In this document: in pieces, positions 1 to 7,100 of the stretch
Numbering within the stretch: the first letter of the stretch is position 1
Layout: each line of letters starts with the position of its first letter
Assembly (NCBI RefSeq): GCF_937859865.1
Contig: NZ_CALMAT010000023.1
Span: forward strand, 1 to 36,772
Reading direction: 5' to 3'
DNA: 36,772 bases
From: an uncultured Mucilaginibacter sp.
GTDB taxonomy: Bacteria > Bacteroidota > Bacteroidia > Sphingobacteriales > Sphingobacteriaceae
Made by a program: the position numbers and the translations under genes
The notes under the pieces: model-generated
Told to the model about the DNA's origin: nothing
Seen by the model: only the letters and a program-made list of their open reading frames with translations
The model's database searches: none

Positions 1-2
1 CA

Positions 3-710
3 ACGATTGTGGAAGATGCCGGAATTGATGTGATGCTGGTTGGCGATTCGGCTTCTAACGTGATGGCCGGGCATGAAACTACGCTGCCCATCACGCTGGA
101 CCAGATGATCTATCATGCTTCTTCTGTTGTCCGCGCAGCAAAAAAAGCGCTGGTGGTGGTGGATTTGCCTTTCGGTTCTTATCAGGGAAATTCTAAAGAA
201 GCATTGAATTCGGCCATTCGGATTATGAAAGAAGCGGGAGCACACGCGGTAAAAATGGAAGGCGGAACGGAAATTGCCGAATCGGTAACGCGGATTTTGG
301 CAGCGGGAATCCCGGTGATGGGCCATTTGGGTTTAACGCCGCAATCCATTTATAAATTCGGGACTTATACCGTTCGTGCCAAAGAAGAAACGGAAGCGTT
401 GAAGTTAAAATCGGATGCGCTGGCTTTGCAGGAACTGGGTTGTTTTGGTGTGGTTTTGGAGAAAATCCCGGCTAAATTAGCGCAGGAAGTAACCGAAAGT
501 TTATCCATCCCAACCATTGGTATTGGTGCCGGCGGCAATTGCGACGGACAGGTTTTAGTAATCCACGATATGTTGGGTATGAACAAAGGTTTTAAACCGA
601 GGTTTTTACGGCAATATGCAAACTTGTTTGACGAGATGAACCGCGCTGTAAAAGCTTATATTAACGATGTAAAGTCGAAAGATTTTCCGGGAGAAAAGGA
701 GCAGTATTAA
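3..710 (+). CDS. panB: 3-methyl-2-oxobutanoate hydroxymethyltransferase, 3' part
   Basis: PanB transfers a hydroxymethyl group from 5,10-methylene-THF to 2-oxoisovalerate, giving ketopantoate, the first step of pantothenate and CoA synthesis in the cytoplasm. The reading frame is open to the window edge, so the N-terminus is missing; about 235 codons remain of the usual 260-280. Visible family blocks are [21 protein letters not shown] near the cut end (metal-binding Asp of GDS), [31 protein letters not shown] and the [18 protein letters not shown] block near the C-terminus. An RluA-family gene follows on the same strand after a 130-bp gap filled by repeat elements. Identification is by family motifs seen directly in the translation and is secure. 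Confidence 0.95.
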   Translation, partial: TIVEDAGIDVMLVGDSASNVMAGHETTLPITLDQMIYHASSVVRAAKKALVVVDLPFGSYQGNSKEALNSAIRIMKEAGAHAVKMEGGTEIAESVTRILAAGIPVMGHLGLTPQSIYKFGTYTVRAKEETEALKLKSDALALQELGCFGVVLEKIPAKLAQEVTESLSIPTIGIGAGGNCDGQVLVIHDMLGMNKGFKPRFLRQYANLFDEMNRAVKAYINDVKSKDFPGEKEQY

Positions 711-726
711 GTTTAGTTTTCGCCCT

Positions 727-813
727 GCTGTCATTCCGACGATAGGAGGAATCTTCATCAAACAAAATCCTGCTGCTTTGAAGAAAATTTCTCCCGCTGG
801 TCAAAATGACAGC
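727..813. repeat. 87-bp imperfect palindromic repeat element
   Basis: Outer arms GCTGTCATTCCGAC (727-740) and GTCAAAATGACAGC (800-813) are inverted with two mismatches, and inner blocks around AGGAGGAATCTTC and GAAGAAAATTTCTCC also pair, so the whole element can fold into one long hairpin. The TGTCATTCCGAC...AATGACA pattern resembles non-coding palindromes I know to be dispersed in Bacteroidetes chromosomes; only one copy lies here. It fills the panB-RluA gap and could act as a terminator or mRNA-stabilising hairpin. Confidence 0.7.
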
Positions 814-814
814 G

Positions 815-840
815 TATACTTCTTTTATCACTAAAAAATC
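815..840 (+). repeat. dispersed short palindrome, TTC type (copy 1)
   Basis: Left half TATACTTCTTTTATC and right half TAAAAAATCATCAT match the window-wide element. It abuts the start codon of the RluA-family gene, directly after the 87-bp palindrome. Confidence 0.6.
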
Positions 841-843
841 ATC

Positions 844-1566
844 ATGCGCCAATCTCAATATATTCCAACGCCAACAGATATTACCGCAACAGATATTTTG
901 TATGAAGACAACCACCTGATTGCCATCAACAAAAGGGCTGGGGATATTGTGCAGGTTGATGAAACCGGCGACGAGCCGCTGGACGAGAAGGTGAAACGCT
1001 ACATCGCCCAAAAGTACAATAAGCCAAACGGCGCTTTTTTGGGCGTTGCCCATCGTTTAGACCGTCCGGTAAGCGGCGTTATCTTATTTGCCAAAACCAG
1101 CAAAGCTTTAGAACGGGTGAACGAAATGTTTAAAAGCCGCGATATGCACAAAACTTACTGGGCTGTAGTGCGCAATAAACCGGTTCCGGAAAGTGGAAAT
1201 TTGGTGCATTGGCTGGTAAAAAACCAACAAAAAAACGTAACCACACCGCACAACAAAGAAGTAGCCGGAAGCCAGCGCGCCGAATTGAATTACCAGTTAA
1301 TTGGCGAACTGAACAGTTTTTATTTGATCGAAATTGATCCGATAACCGGCCGCCCGCATCAAATCCGTGTGCAGCTTTCTACTTTGGGTTGCCCGATAGT
1401 TGGTGATAACAAATATGGTTATCCGCGTGGCAGTTTGAAAAAAAGCATTTGTTTGCACGCGCGCCGTTTGCAATTTATCCATCCGGTAAAAAAAGAACCA
1501 ATAGATATTTTGGCTCCGCTGCCGAAAGACGGTTTTTGGGAAAAATTTGAAGTTTTTGGACACTGA
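844..1566 (+). CDS. RluA-family RNA pseudouridine synthase
   Basis: This 240-residue protein isomerises uridine to pseudouridine in rRNA or tRNA. The catalytic motif HRLDRPVSGVILFAK (about residues 70-84, Asp in RLD) is intact, followed by the KTYWAVV strand and the ITGRPHQIRVQL block characteristic of the RluA/RluC/RluD group. There is no N-terminal S4 domain, so it is a short RluA-type enzyme and its exact target base cannot be told from sequence. The ATG at 844 is the only sensible start. Its stop codon lies inside a dispersed palindromic repeat (1561-1592). Confidence 0.93.
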   Translation: MRQSQYIPTPTDITATDILYEDNHLIAINKRAGDIVQVDETGDEPLDEKVKRYIAQKYNKPNGAFLGVAHRLDRPVSGVILFAKTSKALERVNEMFKSRDMHKTYWAVVRNKPVPESGNLVHWLVKNQQKNVTTPHNKEVAGSQRAELNYQLIGELNSFYLIEIDPITGRPHQIRVQLSTLGCPIVGDNKYGYPRGSLKKSICLHARRLQFIHPVKKEPIDILAPLPKDGFWEKFEVFGH

Positions 1567-1592
1567 TTTTATTGGCATAAAAGAAGCATCGG
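1561..1592 (-). repeat. dispersed short palindrome overlapping the RluA-family stop codon
   Basis: Half sites CACTGATTTTAT and ATAAAAGAAGCATCGG flank a short centre. The TGA of the upstream gene (1564-1566) is part of the element, so the repeat contributes the last codon and stop. Confidence 0.7.
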
Positions 1593-1637
1593 TATCAATT
1601 TTCTTTCTATGCAAACAATGTGCATACTTTCTTTCTT

Positions 1638-1721
1638 AATAATTATCCGCATAATTATTGTTGGTTTAGCTAACCATATTGCGTTTGTACAGACGAAAAA
1701 CTAAAACCTATTTTAGTTTTT
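1638..1721. other. two AT-rich perfect inverted repeats in a 230-bp gene-free stretch
   Basis: AATAATTAT (1638-1646) pairs with ATAATTATT (1651-1659) around CCGC, and AAAAACTAAAA (1696-1706) pairs with TTTTAGTTTTT (1711-1721) around CCTA. They lie between the RluA-family gene and the DUF6582-like gene and may be weak terminator or operator structures; nothing else is visible in the gap. Confidence 0.35.
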
Positions 1722-1796
1722 GCTGATGTAAATATTTATAGCTAAAGGAAGAGTCTTTCGCCCTAAAACTTCTAAAATTATCAAAACATAAAAACA

Positions 1797-2096
1797 ATGG
1801 CAAAAACAACCTGGAAACCCGATACCACGCATGGAGAGTTGGGCGCTAAAGAAAAAAAAGATTTGCCCGACAGCGTTTTCGCTTTTCCTGCACAGCGCAA
1901 AGAACCTATCACTGATGCTTCGCACGTTAAAAATGCTTTGGCACGTTTTGACCAAGTAAAAGATGTATCTGATGAGGACCGTGATTTGGCTTTTGCCAAC
2001 ATCAGGAAAGCCGCCGAGTATTATGACATTGAAGTACACGAAAAAGATTGGCACGAACTCGGTAAAAAGCCGCATACTAAAAACCCATCGAAATAA
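1797..2096 (+). CDS. small DUF6582-like protein
   Basis: A 99-residue soluble protein, lysine- and aspartate-rich, without signal peptide or membrane segment. The run VFAFPAQRKEPITDASHVKNA followed by ALARFDQVKDVSDEDRDLAFANIRKAA matches the small conserved family I know as DUF6582, which ends in a WHELGK-like motif, also present here (residues 84-89). Biochemical function is unknown. The Rieske-domain gene starts 31 bp downstream on the same strand, so the two may be cotranscribed. The family name is from memory of its motif; no function is claimed. Confidence 0.7.
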   Translation: MAKTTWKPDTTHGELGAKEKKDLPDSVFAFPAQRKEPITDASHVKNALARFDQVKDVSDEDRDLAFANIRKAAEYYDIEVHEKDWHELGKKPHTKNPSK

Positions 2097-2127
2097 ACAC
2101 AAACTAAATAAAAAAGGAGAAAAACGA

Positions 2128-3021
2128 ATGAGTGCAGACGACGTAATGGATGCGATTGCCAAACAGGAATGGCTTGAGGCAGCAGGCGATAAAATCCAAC
2201 CAGCCATTATCAATACTTTTAAAGCAGGCGGAGAAGCCGGACAAAAGATCAAAAATTTTTTACACGGAACCTGGCTTGGCCATCCGCTTCACCCAATTAT
2301 TACCGATGTTCCGGTTGGTTCATGGACGGCAGCGTTTGTACTGGATGCAATGGAACTGGCAGGCAATAAAAAGTACAAAGCCGGTGCTGATGCAGCCATT
2401 GCAATCGGGTTATTTGGAGCGGCAGGTGCAGCGGTTTCCGGGATGACAGACTGGTCTGGAACAACCAAGAAAAAACGTGCCATTGGTTTGATGCACGGAC
2501 TTTTAAACATTAGTGCGACAGCAATTTATGCCACTTCTTATTATCTCCGTAAAAAAGAAGGTTCGAGAACAACGGCAATTGGTTTGGCCATGGTAGGCTA
2601 CGGAATTACCAGCGCTTCGGCTTACTTGGGCGGACATTTAGTTTATGCAGAACAAGTTGGCGTTGACCATACCGCAATTTCGGTAGAATATCCAAAAGAA
2701 TTTGTGGCTGTTTTGCCGGAAGCGGAATTAACAGAAAATTCGATGAAACGCGGCCAGGCAGGCGAAATTTCGGTATTGCTGGCTAAGAAAAACGGGGAAA
2801 TATTTGCGCTGGCCAATACCTGTTCGCATTTGGGCGGGCCGCTTTGCGATGGCGATTTGCTGGATGATTGCAGCGTGCGTTGCCCTTGGCACCATTCCGT
2901 TTTTTCCTTAAAAGACGGAAGCGTAATTGACGGGCCGGCTACAGAACCGCAGCCAAAGTTTGAAACGCGTATAAACAACGGTCAAATTGAAGTTCGTTTA
3001 ATTAAAAACGACAAGCAGTAA
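2128..3021 (+). CDS. DUF2231 membrane domain fused to a C-terminal Rieske [2Fe-2S] domain
   Basis: A 297-residue protein in two parts. Residues about 50-175 form a DUF2231-type membrane domain: the signature GHPLHPIITDVPVGSW (51-66) is followed by hydrophobic helices near 65-75, 86-105, 122-140 and 150-172. Residues about 185-297 are a Rieske ferredoxin-like domain with Cys232-x-His234 and Cys252-x-x-His255 as cluster ligands and the GxxxDGP-type loop at the end. The likely job is electron transfer at the cytoplasmic membrane; the partner is unknown. I prefer ATG 2128, preceded by AAAGGAG, to upstream in-frame starts that would overlap the DUF6582-like gene in another frame. The fusion is seen directly; the redox role is inference from the intact ligands. 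Confidence 0.88.
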   Translation: MSADDVMDAIAKQEWLEAAGDKIQPAIINTFKAGGEAGQKIKNFLHGTWLGHPLHPIITDVPVGSWTAAFVLDAMELAGNKKYKAGADAAIAIGLFGAAGAAVSGMTDWSGTTKKKRAIGLMHGLLNISATAIYATSYYLRKKEGSRTTAIGLAMVGYGITSASAYLGGHLVYAEQVGVDHTAISVEYPKEFVAVLPEAELTENSMKRGQAGEISVLLAKKNGEIFALANTCSHLGGPLCDGDLLDDCSVRCPWHHSVFSLKDGSVIDGPATEPQPKFETRINNGQIEVRLIKNDKQ

Positions 3022-3029
3022 ATATTAAC

Positions 3030-3058
3030 TTGGATTTTATACCGATAAAAGAAGCATT
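3030..3058 (-). repeat. dispersed short palindrome, left member of an inverted pair
   Basis: TTGGATTTTATACCGATAAAAGAAGCATT in reverse orientation to its neighbour at 3061-3094. Confidence 0.7.
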
Positions 3059-3080
3059 ACAATTGGATGCTTCTTTTATC
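3044..3080. terminator. putative bidirectional terminator made by two inverted repeat copies
   Basis: GATAAAAGAAGCAT (3044-3057) and ATGCTTCTTTTATC (3067-3080) are perfect 14-bp inverted arms around a 9-bp loop, exactly between the converging Rieske and manA genes. The stem is AT-rich, so terminator function is inferred from position. Confidence 0.5.
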
Positions 3081-3094
3081 ATATAAAATTTGTT
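3061..3094 (+). repeat. dispersed short palindrome, right member of an inverted pair
   Basis: GGATGCTTCTTTTATC then ATAAAATTTG; its end overlaps the manA stop codon (3093-3095). Confidence 0.7.
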
Positions 3095-4073
3095 AAGGAA
3101 CAAATGTTTCCAATACTTTAAAACCTGTTGTGGTTTTTAATTGTATATTTTTAATTGCATTTGGGATTAAAATACAATCGCCTCTTTTAACTTGGAACTT
3201 TTGATTGTTGCCAATTAAATCATAAGCACCATCAACACAAACATGGATCACAAAAGAATCCAAAGTTGTATAATCCCGGTTTGTGTTATCTGTAAATTCT
3301 AAAACATTGGTTGTAAAATACGGACAAGTTACAGCCTCAACAGCTTCGTTGGTTTTATGCGGATACTTGGATTTGTATTCCGGGTAAACTTTGTAATCAA
3401 TTGCGGCTAAAGCTTCTTCGGTGTGCAGTTCGCGTTTCTGGCCTTTGTCATCAACGCGGTCAAAATCATAAATGCGATAAGTAATATCCGAAGTTTGCTG
3501 GATTTCTGCAATCAGCAAACCTTTTCCAATCGTATGGACGCGGCCGGCCGGTAAAAAGAAAATATCTCCTTTTTCTACCTCTTCTTTGTTTAGAATATCT
3601 GAAAGCTTGCCGTTGTTTAACTTCTCCAAGTAAAGCTTTTCATCAACCTGCTGGTTAAAACCCGAAATTAAGGTTGCGCCGGGATCAGCTTGCAACACAT
3701 ACCACATTTCGGTTTTGCCGAAAGAATTATGGCGTCTTTTGCCCAATTCATCGTTTGGATGAACTTGAATGGAAAGGTCATCATTGGCATCAATAAACTT
3801 TATAAGTAATGGAAATTCGGTTCCGAATTTTTCAAAAACTTTGTTTCCGGCCAGTTCGCCTTGGTATTCTTCCAGCAAATCTGTCAAAGCTTTTCCTGCC
3901 AACTCACCTTCGACAACTACAGAAATATCGCCTTTTACACCGGAAACTTCCCAGGTTTCGCCACAGTTAGGCAGCGGCGCAAAATCTTTTCCTAAAACAG
4001 TTTTTATTTTTTCGCCACCCCAGATTTTATCTTTGTAGATGGTTTTAAATTTTAATGGATACAATTGAGACAT
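3093..4073 (-). CDS. manA: type I mannose-6-phosphate isomerase
   Basis: A 326-residue cupin enzyme interconverting mannose-6-phosphate and fructose-6-phosphate. The N-terminal half has the family motifs IWGGEKIKTVLGK, GETWEVSG, FPLLIKFIDANDDLSIQVHPND (zinc-binding Gln/His) and KTEMWYVLQADPGA (zinc-binding Glu), then FFLPAGRVHTIGKGLLIAEIQQTSDITYRIYDFDR, whose His and the Arg complete the active site. Length fits the short bacterial class (about 310-330). The start at 4073 lies 3 bp behind the hepT stop, so manA is probably read in the same transcript as the toxin-antitoxin genes before it. Confidence 0.95.
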   Translation of the reverse strand: MSQLYPLKFKTIYKDKIWGGEKIKTVLGKDFAPLPNCGETWEVSGVKGDISVVVEGELAGKALTDLLEEYQGELAGNKVFEKFGTEFPLLIKFIDANDDLSIQVHPNDELGKRRHNSFGKTEMWYVLQADPGATLISGFNQQVDEKLYLEKLNNGKLSDILNKEEVEKGDIFFLPAGRVHTIGKGLLIAEIQQTSDITYRIYDFDRVDDKGQKRELHTEEALAAIDYKVYPEYKSKYPHKTNEAVEAVTCPYFTTNVLEFTDNTNRDYTTLDSFVIHVCVDGAYDLIGNNQKFQVKRGDCILIPNAIKNIQLKTTTGFKVLETFVP

Positions 4074-4076
4074 ATT

Positions 4077-4421
4077 TTATTCAATAGTTTTTAGTATGTT
4101 TTTTATTGCAATAATTAAAGATGGCAATAATTCGTTCTTCGTGTACCAAATAATTTGATAATCAATTCCAAAGTATTCGTGTACAAGTTTATTTCTAAAC
4201 CCTCTTATTTTTTCCCATTCTATATTTGGAAGCGAATTTTTGATACTTTGTGAAAGCTTATTAGAAGCTTCACCAATAATTTCAAAGTTCCTGATTACCG
4301 CGTCTATTGTTTTCTTATCATTCAAAAATTCTTGATAAGTATAAGACGAAGTATAATCAACAATACTTTCGGCACTTTCTAAAATATCCATAAGTAATAA
4401 TTTAGAATTTCTTTTAGACAT
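4077..4421 (-). CDS. hepT: HepT-like HEPN ribonuclease toxin (DUF86)
   Basis: A 114-residue helical HEPN protein. The catalytic R-x4-H-x-Y motif is present as RNKLVHEYFG near the C-terminus. In the characterised MntA-HepT systems the HEPN protein is an RNase toxin and the partner nucleotidyltransferase AMPylates the Tyr of this motif to switch it off. The ATG at 4421 is chosen because it gives the usual family length and an 8-bp overlap with the end of mntA; another ATG lies 18 bp upstream. No membrane segment. manA starts 3 bp after its stop. Confidence 0.88.
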   Translation of the reverse strand: MSKRNSKLLLMDILESAESIVDYTSSYTYQEFLNDKKTIDAVIRNFEIIGEASNKLSQSIKNSLPNIEWEKIRGFRNKLVHEYFGIDYQIIWYTKNELLPSLIIAIKNILKTIE

Positions 4422-4704
4422 ATAATATTTCCGGTTCAATTACTTCATAATACCTTGGTTTGATTCCATTTCTTGAGACTAAATCAACTTTTCGATTTAA
4501 TTTTTCTTCCAGTTCATATGCAAGGGTTATAAAATCTGATCCTATTGGCTTACTAAAACTTACTACAATATCAATATCGCTTTGATCTGTAAAATCATCA
4601 CGGACAATAGAACCAAAAAGCCCTAAGGAACTTACACCATATTTAGATGTCAGTTCTGGTTTAAGCTGTTGCAGGATAAATTGTACTTCTTCAAGATAGG
4701 CCAT
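4414..4704 (-). CDS. mntA: MntA-like minimal nucleotidyltransferase antitoxin
   Basis: A 96-residue nucleotidyltransferase-fold protein. The motif GSIVRDDFTDQSDIDIVVSF gives the G-S-x10-D-x-D signature that binds metal and nucleotide, and a third acidic residue follows in KVDLVSR. Established MntA proteins transfer AMP groups from ATP to the HEPN toxin HepT and so neutralise it. The ATG at 4704 is preferred over a TTG two codons upstream. It is the first gene of an overlapping mntA-hepT pair, the normal order for this module, with no obvious terminator after it. Confidence 0.88.
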   Translation of the reverse strand: MAYLEEVQFILQQLKPELTSKYGVSSLGLFGSIVRDDFTDQSDIDIVVSFSKPIGSDFITLAYELEEKLNRKVDLVSRNGIKPRYYEVIEPEILYV

Positions 4705-4733
4705 AAACAAATATATGTGTTTCTAATTTTGAG

Positions 4734-4922
4734 TTAAGAAATTACGGGGATTTCTAATTGCTTGCAAATCTTTTTACAAAGCTGATTATCTAATTCCTGG
4801 TGTCGGCCAACAGATGTTTGCTTTAGATTAGCAGGATTTTGATAGATCGCATGGTTTGTTCCTTCCCGAAGCAATTGACAACCACTTTTTTGGAGATGTT
4901 TGATCAAAGCAGAACGCTTCAT
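4734..4922 (-). CDS. hicA: HicA-family mRNA interferase toxin
   Basis: A 62-residue protein with the dsRBD-like HicA layout: MKRSALIKHLQKSGCQLLREG, then NHAIYQNP with the catalytic His, and a C-terminal QLCKKICKQLEIP helix. HicA toxins cleave mRNA during translation. The ATG overlaps the hicB stop codon by one base (TGATG arrangement), so translation is coupled. Gene order is antitoxin first, which is found in part of this family. Confidence 0.9.
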   Translation of the reverse strand: MKRSALIKHLQKSGCQLLREGTNHAIYQNPANLKQTSVGRHQELDNQLCKKICKQLEIPVIS

Positions 4923-5137
4923 CAGTTTAATTCGAGTTCTTCAACAAAAGTTGATTTATCAATATATTCTTTTTTAGTCAGTTCTTTATTTACTTCTAAA
5001 ATCAATTTTAAAGCATCAAGCAAATTTTCTTTTACTTCTTCAATTGTTTTGCCCTGGGCCAATGCTGCCGGTATTTCTTCTACCTGACCAACAAACCAGC
5101 CGTTTTCGCCTTTTTCTATGATTGCTGTAAACTTCAT
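4922..5137 (-). CDS. hicB: HicB-family antitoxin, short form
   Basis: A 71-residue protein beginning MKFTAIIEKGENGWFVGQVEEIPAALAQG, the partial RNase H-like HicB fold, with KTIEEVKENLLDALKLILE as the following helix. It lacks an obvious C-terminal HTH or ribbon-helix-helix DNA-binding domain, so autoregulation, if any, may need another protein. The ATG at 5137 fits better than the TTG two codons upstream. It binds and blocks HicA in characterised systems. Confidence 0.88.
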   Translation of the reverse strand: MKFTAIIEKGENGWFVGQVEEIPAALAQGKTIEEVKENLLDALKLILEVNKELTKKEYIDKSTFVEELELN

Positions 5138-5189
5138 AATCAAATGTAAGAATGTATTTTAATAAAGAAGCACGCTTTCTTTTCACAGA

Positions 5190-5220
5190 ACGTGCTTCTT
5201 TTATCGATCAAAAATCAGTG
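5190..5220 (+). repeat. dispersed short palindrome next to icd stop, with extra upstream arm
   Basis: CGTGCTTCTTTTATC and CAAAAATCAGTG form the element. AAAGAAGCACG (5164-5174) upstream pairs perfectly with CGTGCTTCTTT (5191-5201), giving an additional hairpin between icd and hicB that could terminate icd transcripts. Confidence 0.65.
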
Positions 5221-5224
5221 TTGA

Positions 5225-6457
5225 TTAACCCAATTTTGCTTTCAGATTTTCGTCAATCGCTTCTAAAAATTCTTCAGTGTATAAATAATCACGACCGTGT
5301 TCTACTTTATTGCCGTGGATACAAACGGCTAAGTCTTTCGTCATTTTGCCGCTTTCTACGGTTTCGATACAAACTTCTTCCAAGGTTTTGCAAAAGTTGA
5401 TCAATTCCTGGTTGCCGTCTAAAATCCCGCGGAACTCTAAACCACGCGTCCAGGCAAAAATAGAAGCAATTGGGTTGGTTGAAGTTGGTTTTCCGGCCTG
5501 ATGGTCGCGGTAGTGGCGTGTAACCGTTCCATGGGCAGCTTCGGCTTCCATCGTTTTTCCGTCAGGCGTAACCAATGTCGAAGTCATCAAACCTAAAGAA
5601 CCAAAACCCTGCGCAACGGTATCAGATTGAACATCACCATCGTAATTTTTACAAGCCCAAACAAAATTACCGTTCCATTTTAAAGCAGAAGCAACCATGT
5701 CATCAATTAAACGATGCTCGTAAGTAATGCTGGCTTCTGTAAACTTGGTTTTGTAATCCTGCTGATAAATCTCTTCAAAAATATCTTTAAAACGGCCATC
5801 GTATTTTTTCAAAATGGTATTTTTGGTGGATAAATATAAAGGCCAGCCTTTCATCAAAGCCTGGTTAAAACAAGCATGTGCAAAACCACGGATAGATTCA
5901 TCCGTATTGTACATGGCCAAAGCAACGCCATCACCTTTAAAATTATACACTTCAAAAGATTGCTCTTCGCCACCATCTTCCGGTGTAAATTTGATGGTTA
6001 ACTTGCCTTTTCCTTTGGTAACAAAATCGGTTGCGCGGTATTGATCGCCAAAAGCATGGCGGCCAATGCAGATAGGAGCGGTCCAGTTTGGAACCAAACG
6101 TGGCACATTGCTCATTACAATTGGTTCGCGGAAAACGGTTCCGTCCAGAATATTACGGATCGTTCCGTTTGGCGATTTCCACATTTGTTTCAACCCAAAC
6201 TCTTCTACACGGGCTTCGTCCGGAGTAATGGTTGCGCATTTGATGCCCACGCCGCAAGCTTTGATCGCATTTGCTGCATCAATCGTAACTTGGTCATTGG
6301 TTTCATCACGGTACTCAATGCCCAAATCAAAATATTGAATATCCAGATCCAGGTAAGAAAGGATCAGTTTGTCTTTGATAAATTTCCAGATGATTCGGGT
6401 CATCTCGTCGCCATCCAGTTCTACAACCGGATTGTTCACTTTAATTTTCTGTGCCAT
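5225..6457 (-). CDS. icd: NADP-dependent isocitrate dehydrogenase
   Basis: A 410-residue enzyme that oxidatively decarboxylates isocitrate to 2-oxoglutarate in the TCA cycle, producing NADPH. The sequence is of the homodimeric, eukaryote-like IDH subfamily: [14 protein letters not shown] at the N-terminus, [20 protein letters not shown] (substrate phosphate loop), [21 protein letters not shown] (metal-binding Asp) and [10 protein letters not shown] plus NPIASIFAW near the coenzyme site. Length matches that subfamily. The gene precedes hicB on the same strand, with 80 bp and a hairpin between them. Confidence 0.96.
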   Translation of the reverse strand: MAQKIKVNNPVVELDGDEMTRIIWKFIKDKLILSYLDLDIQYFDLGIEYRDETNDQVTIDAANAIKACGVGIKCATITPDEARVEEFGLKQMWKSPNGTIRNILDGTVFREPIVMSNVPRLVPNWTAPICIGRHAFGDQYRATDFVTKGKGKLTIKFTPEDGGEEQSFEVYNFKGDGVALAMYNTDESIRGFAHACFNQALMKGWPLYLSTKNTILKKYDGRFKDIFEEIYQQDYKTKFTEASITYEHRLIDDMVASALKWNGNFVWACKNYDGDVQSDTVAQGFGSLGLMTSTLVTPDGKTMEAEAAHGTVTRHYRDHQAGKPTSTNPIASIFAWTRGLEFRGILDGNQELINFCKTLEEVCIETVESGKMTKDLAVCIHGNKVEHGRDYLYTEEFLEAIDENLKAKLG

Positions 6458-6468
6458 AGAAGTTTTTT

Positions 6469-6490
6469 AAAAGCAGTGCTGTTTTTAGCG
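6469..6490 (+). repeat. single CTG-type half of the dispersed repeat upstream of icd
   Basis: AGCAGTGCTGTTTTTAGC, 12 bp before the icd start codon on the other strand; no clear partner half. Confidence 0.35.
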
Positions 6491-6611
6491 TTTCAAATAT
6501 ATAAAATTGCAATTACGGCAGTTGTGGTTTTTGTCAGAAAAATATGCAAACCCTGTAAAACCTTAAAACTTATAGCCTGATTTTTTCTTTATCCCTAAAA
6601 TAAACACAATC

Positions 6612-7100
6612 ATGAGCAATCCAAATCCATTATTGCCTGGTTCAGACGAAAACCTGGACCGCGACAAAAAATTAAAAGACGACTTGGGCGATAGGACTGA
6701 CCCGGACGATTTGTTATATAATGCTGAAAAAAACAGTTATGAGATTGATGTAAAAAGCGAAGACCCGGATTATCAGCACGATTTTCCGTATAATACCGCT
6801 GCACCAAACGGCGAAGATTTCAATTCGACGTATGACGAAGCAAACCCGGAAGCGGTTGACGAATACATCCCGCACGAAACGTTGGCGACTGATGTTGACG
6901 GTTTGGACAATTTGGGAATGCACGTGGACACCGGACAAAGCATTGAGTTAGACCCAATTGATGAAATTTTGGCCCGTACACCGGAAGATGATCGTGATGA
7001 CCTGGACGAAGAAGGCTATCCAAAAAACGATCGCGGCATTGACGCCGAAGGTTATCCAAAAAAGGATGCCGGCGACAACGATGACCAGTTGTTTAAGTAA
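6612..7100 (+). CDS. very acidic, probably disordered protein
   Basis: A 162-residue protein with no recognised catalytic domain, rich in Asp, Glu, Asn and Pro and almost free of hydrophobic stretches; it is probably largely disordered and cytoplasmic. Near the C-terminus the block EEGYPKNDRG is repeated as AEGYPKKDAG. The ATG at 6612 follows CACAATC without a Shine-Dalgarno site, normal for Bacteroidetes. Its stop codon (7098-7100) directly abuts the dnaX stop codon on the other strand, so the two genes converge with no spacer. I do not recognise a named family. Confidence 0.75.
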   Translation: MSNPNPLLPGSDENLDRDKKLKDDLGDRTDPDDLLYNAEKNSYEIDVKSEDPDYQHDFPYNTAAPNGEDFNSTYDEANPEAVDEYIPHETLATDVDGLDNLGMHVDTGQSIELDPIDEILARTPEDDRDDLDEEGYPKNDRGIDAEGYPKKDAGDNDDQLFK

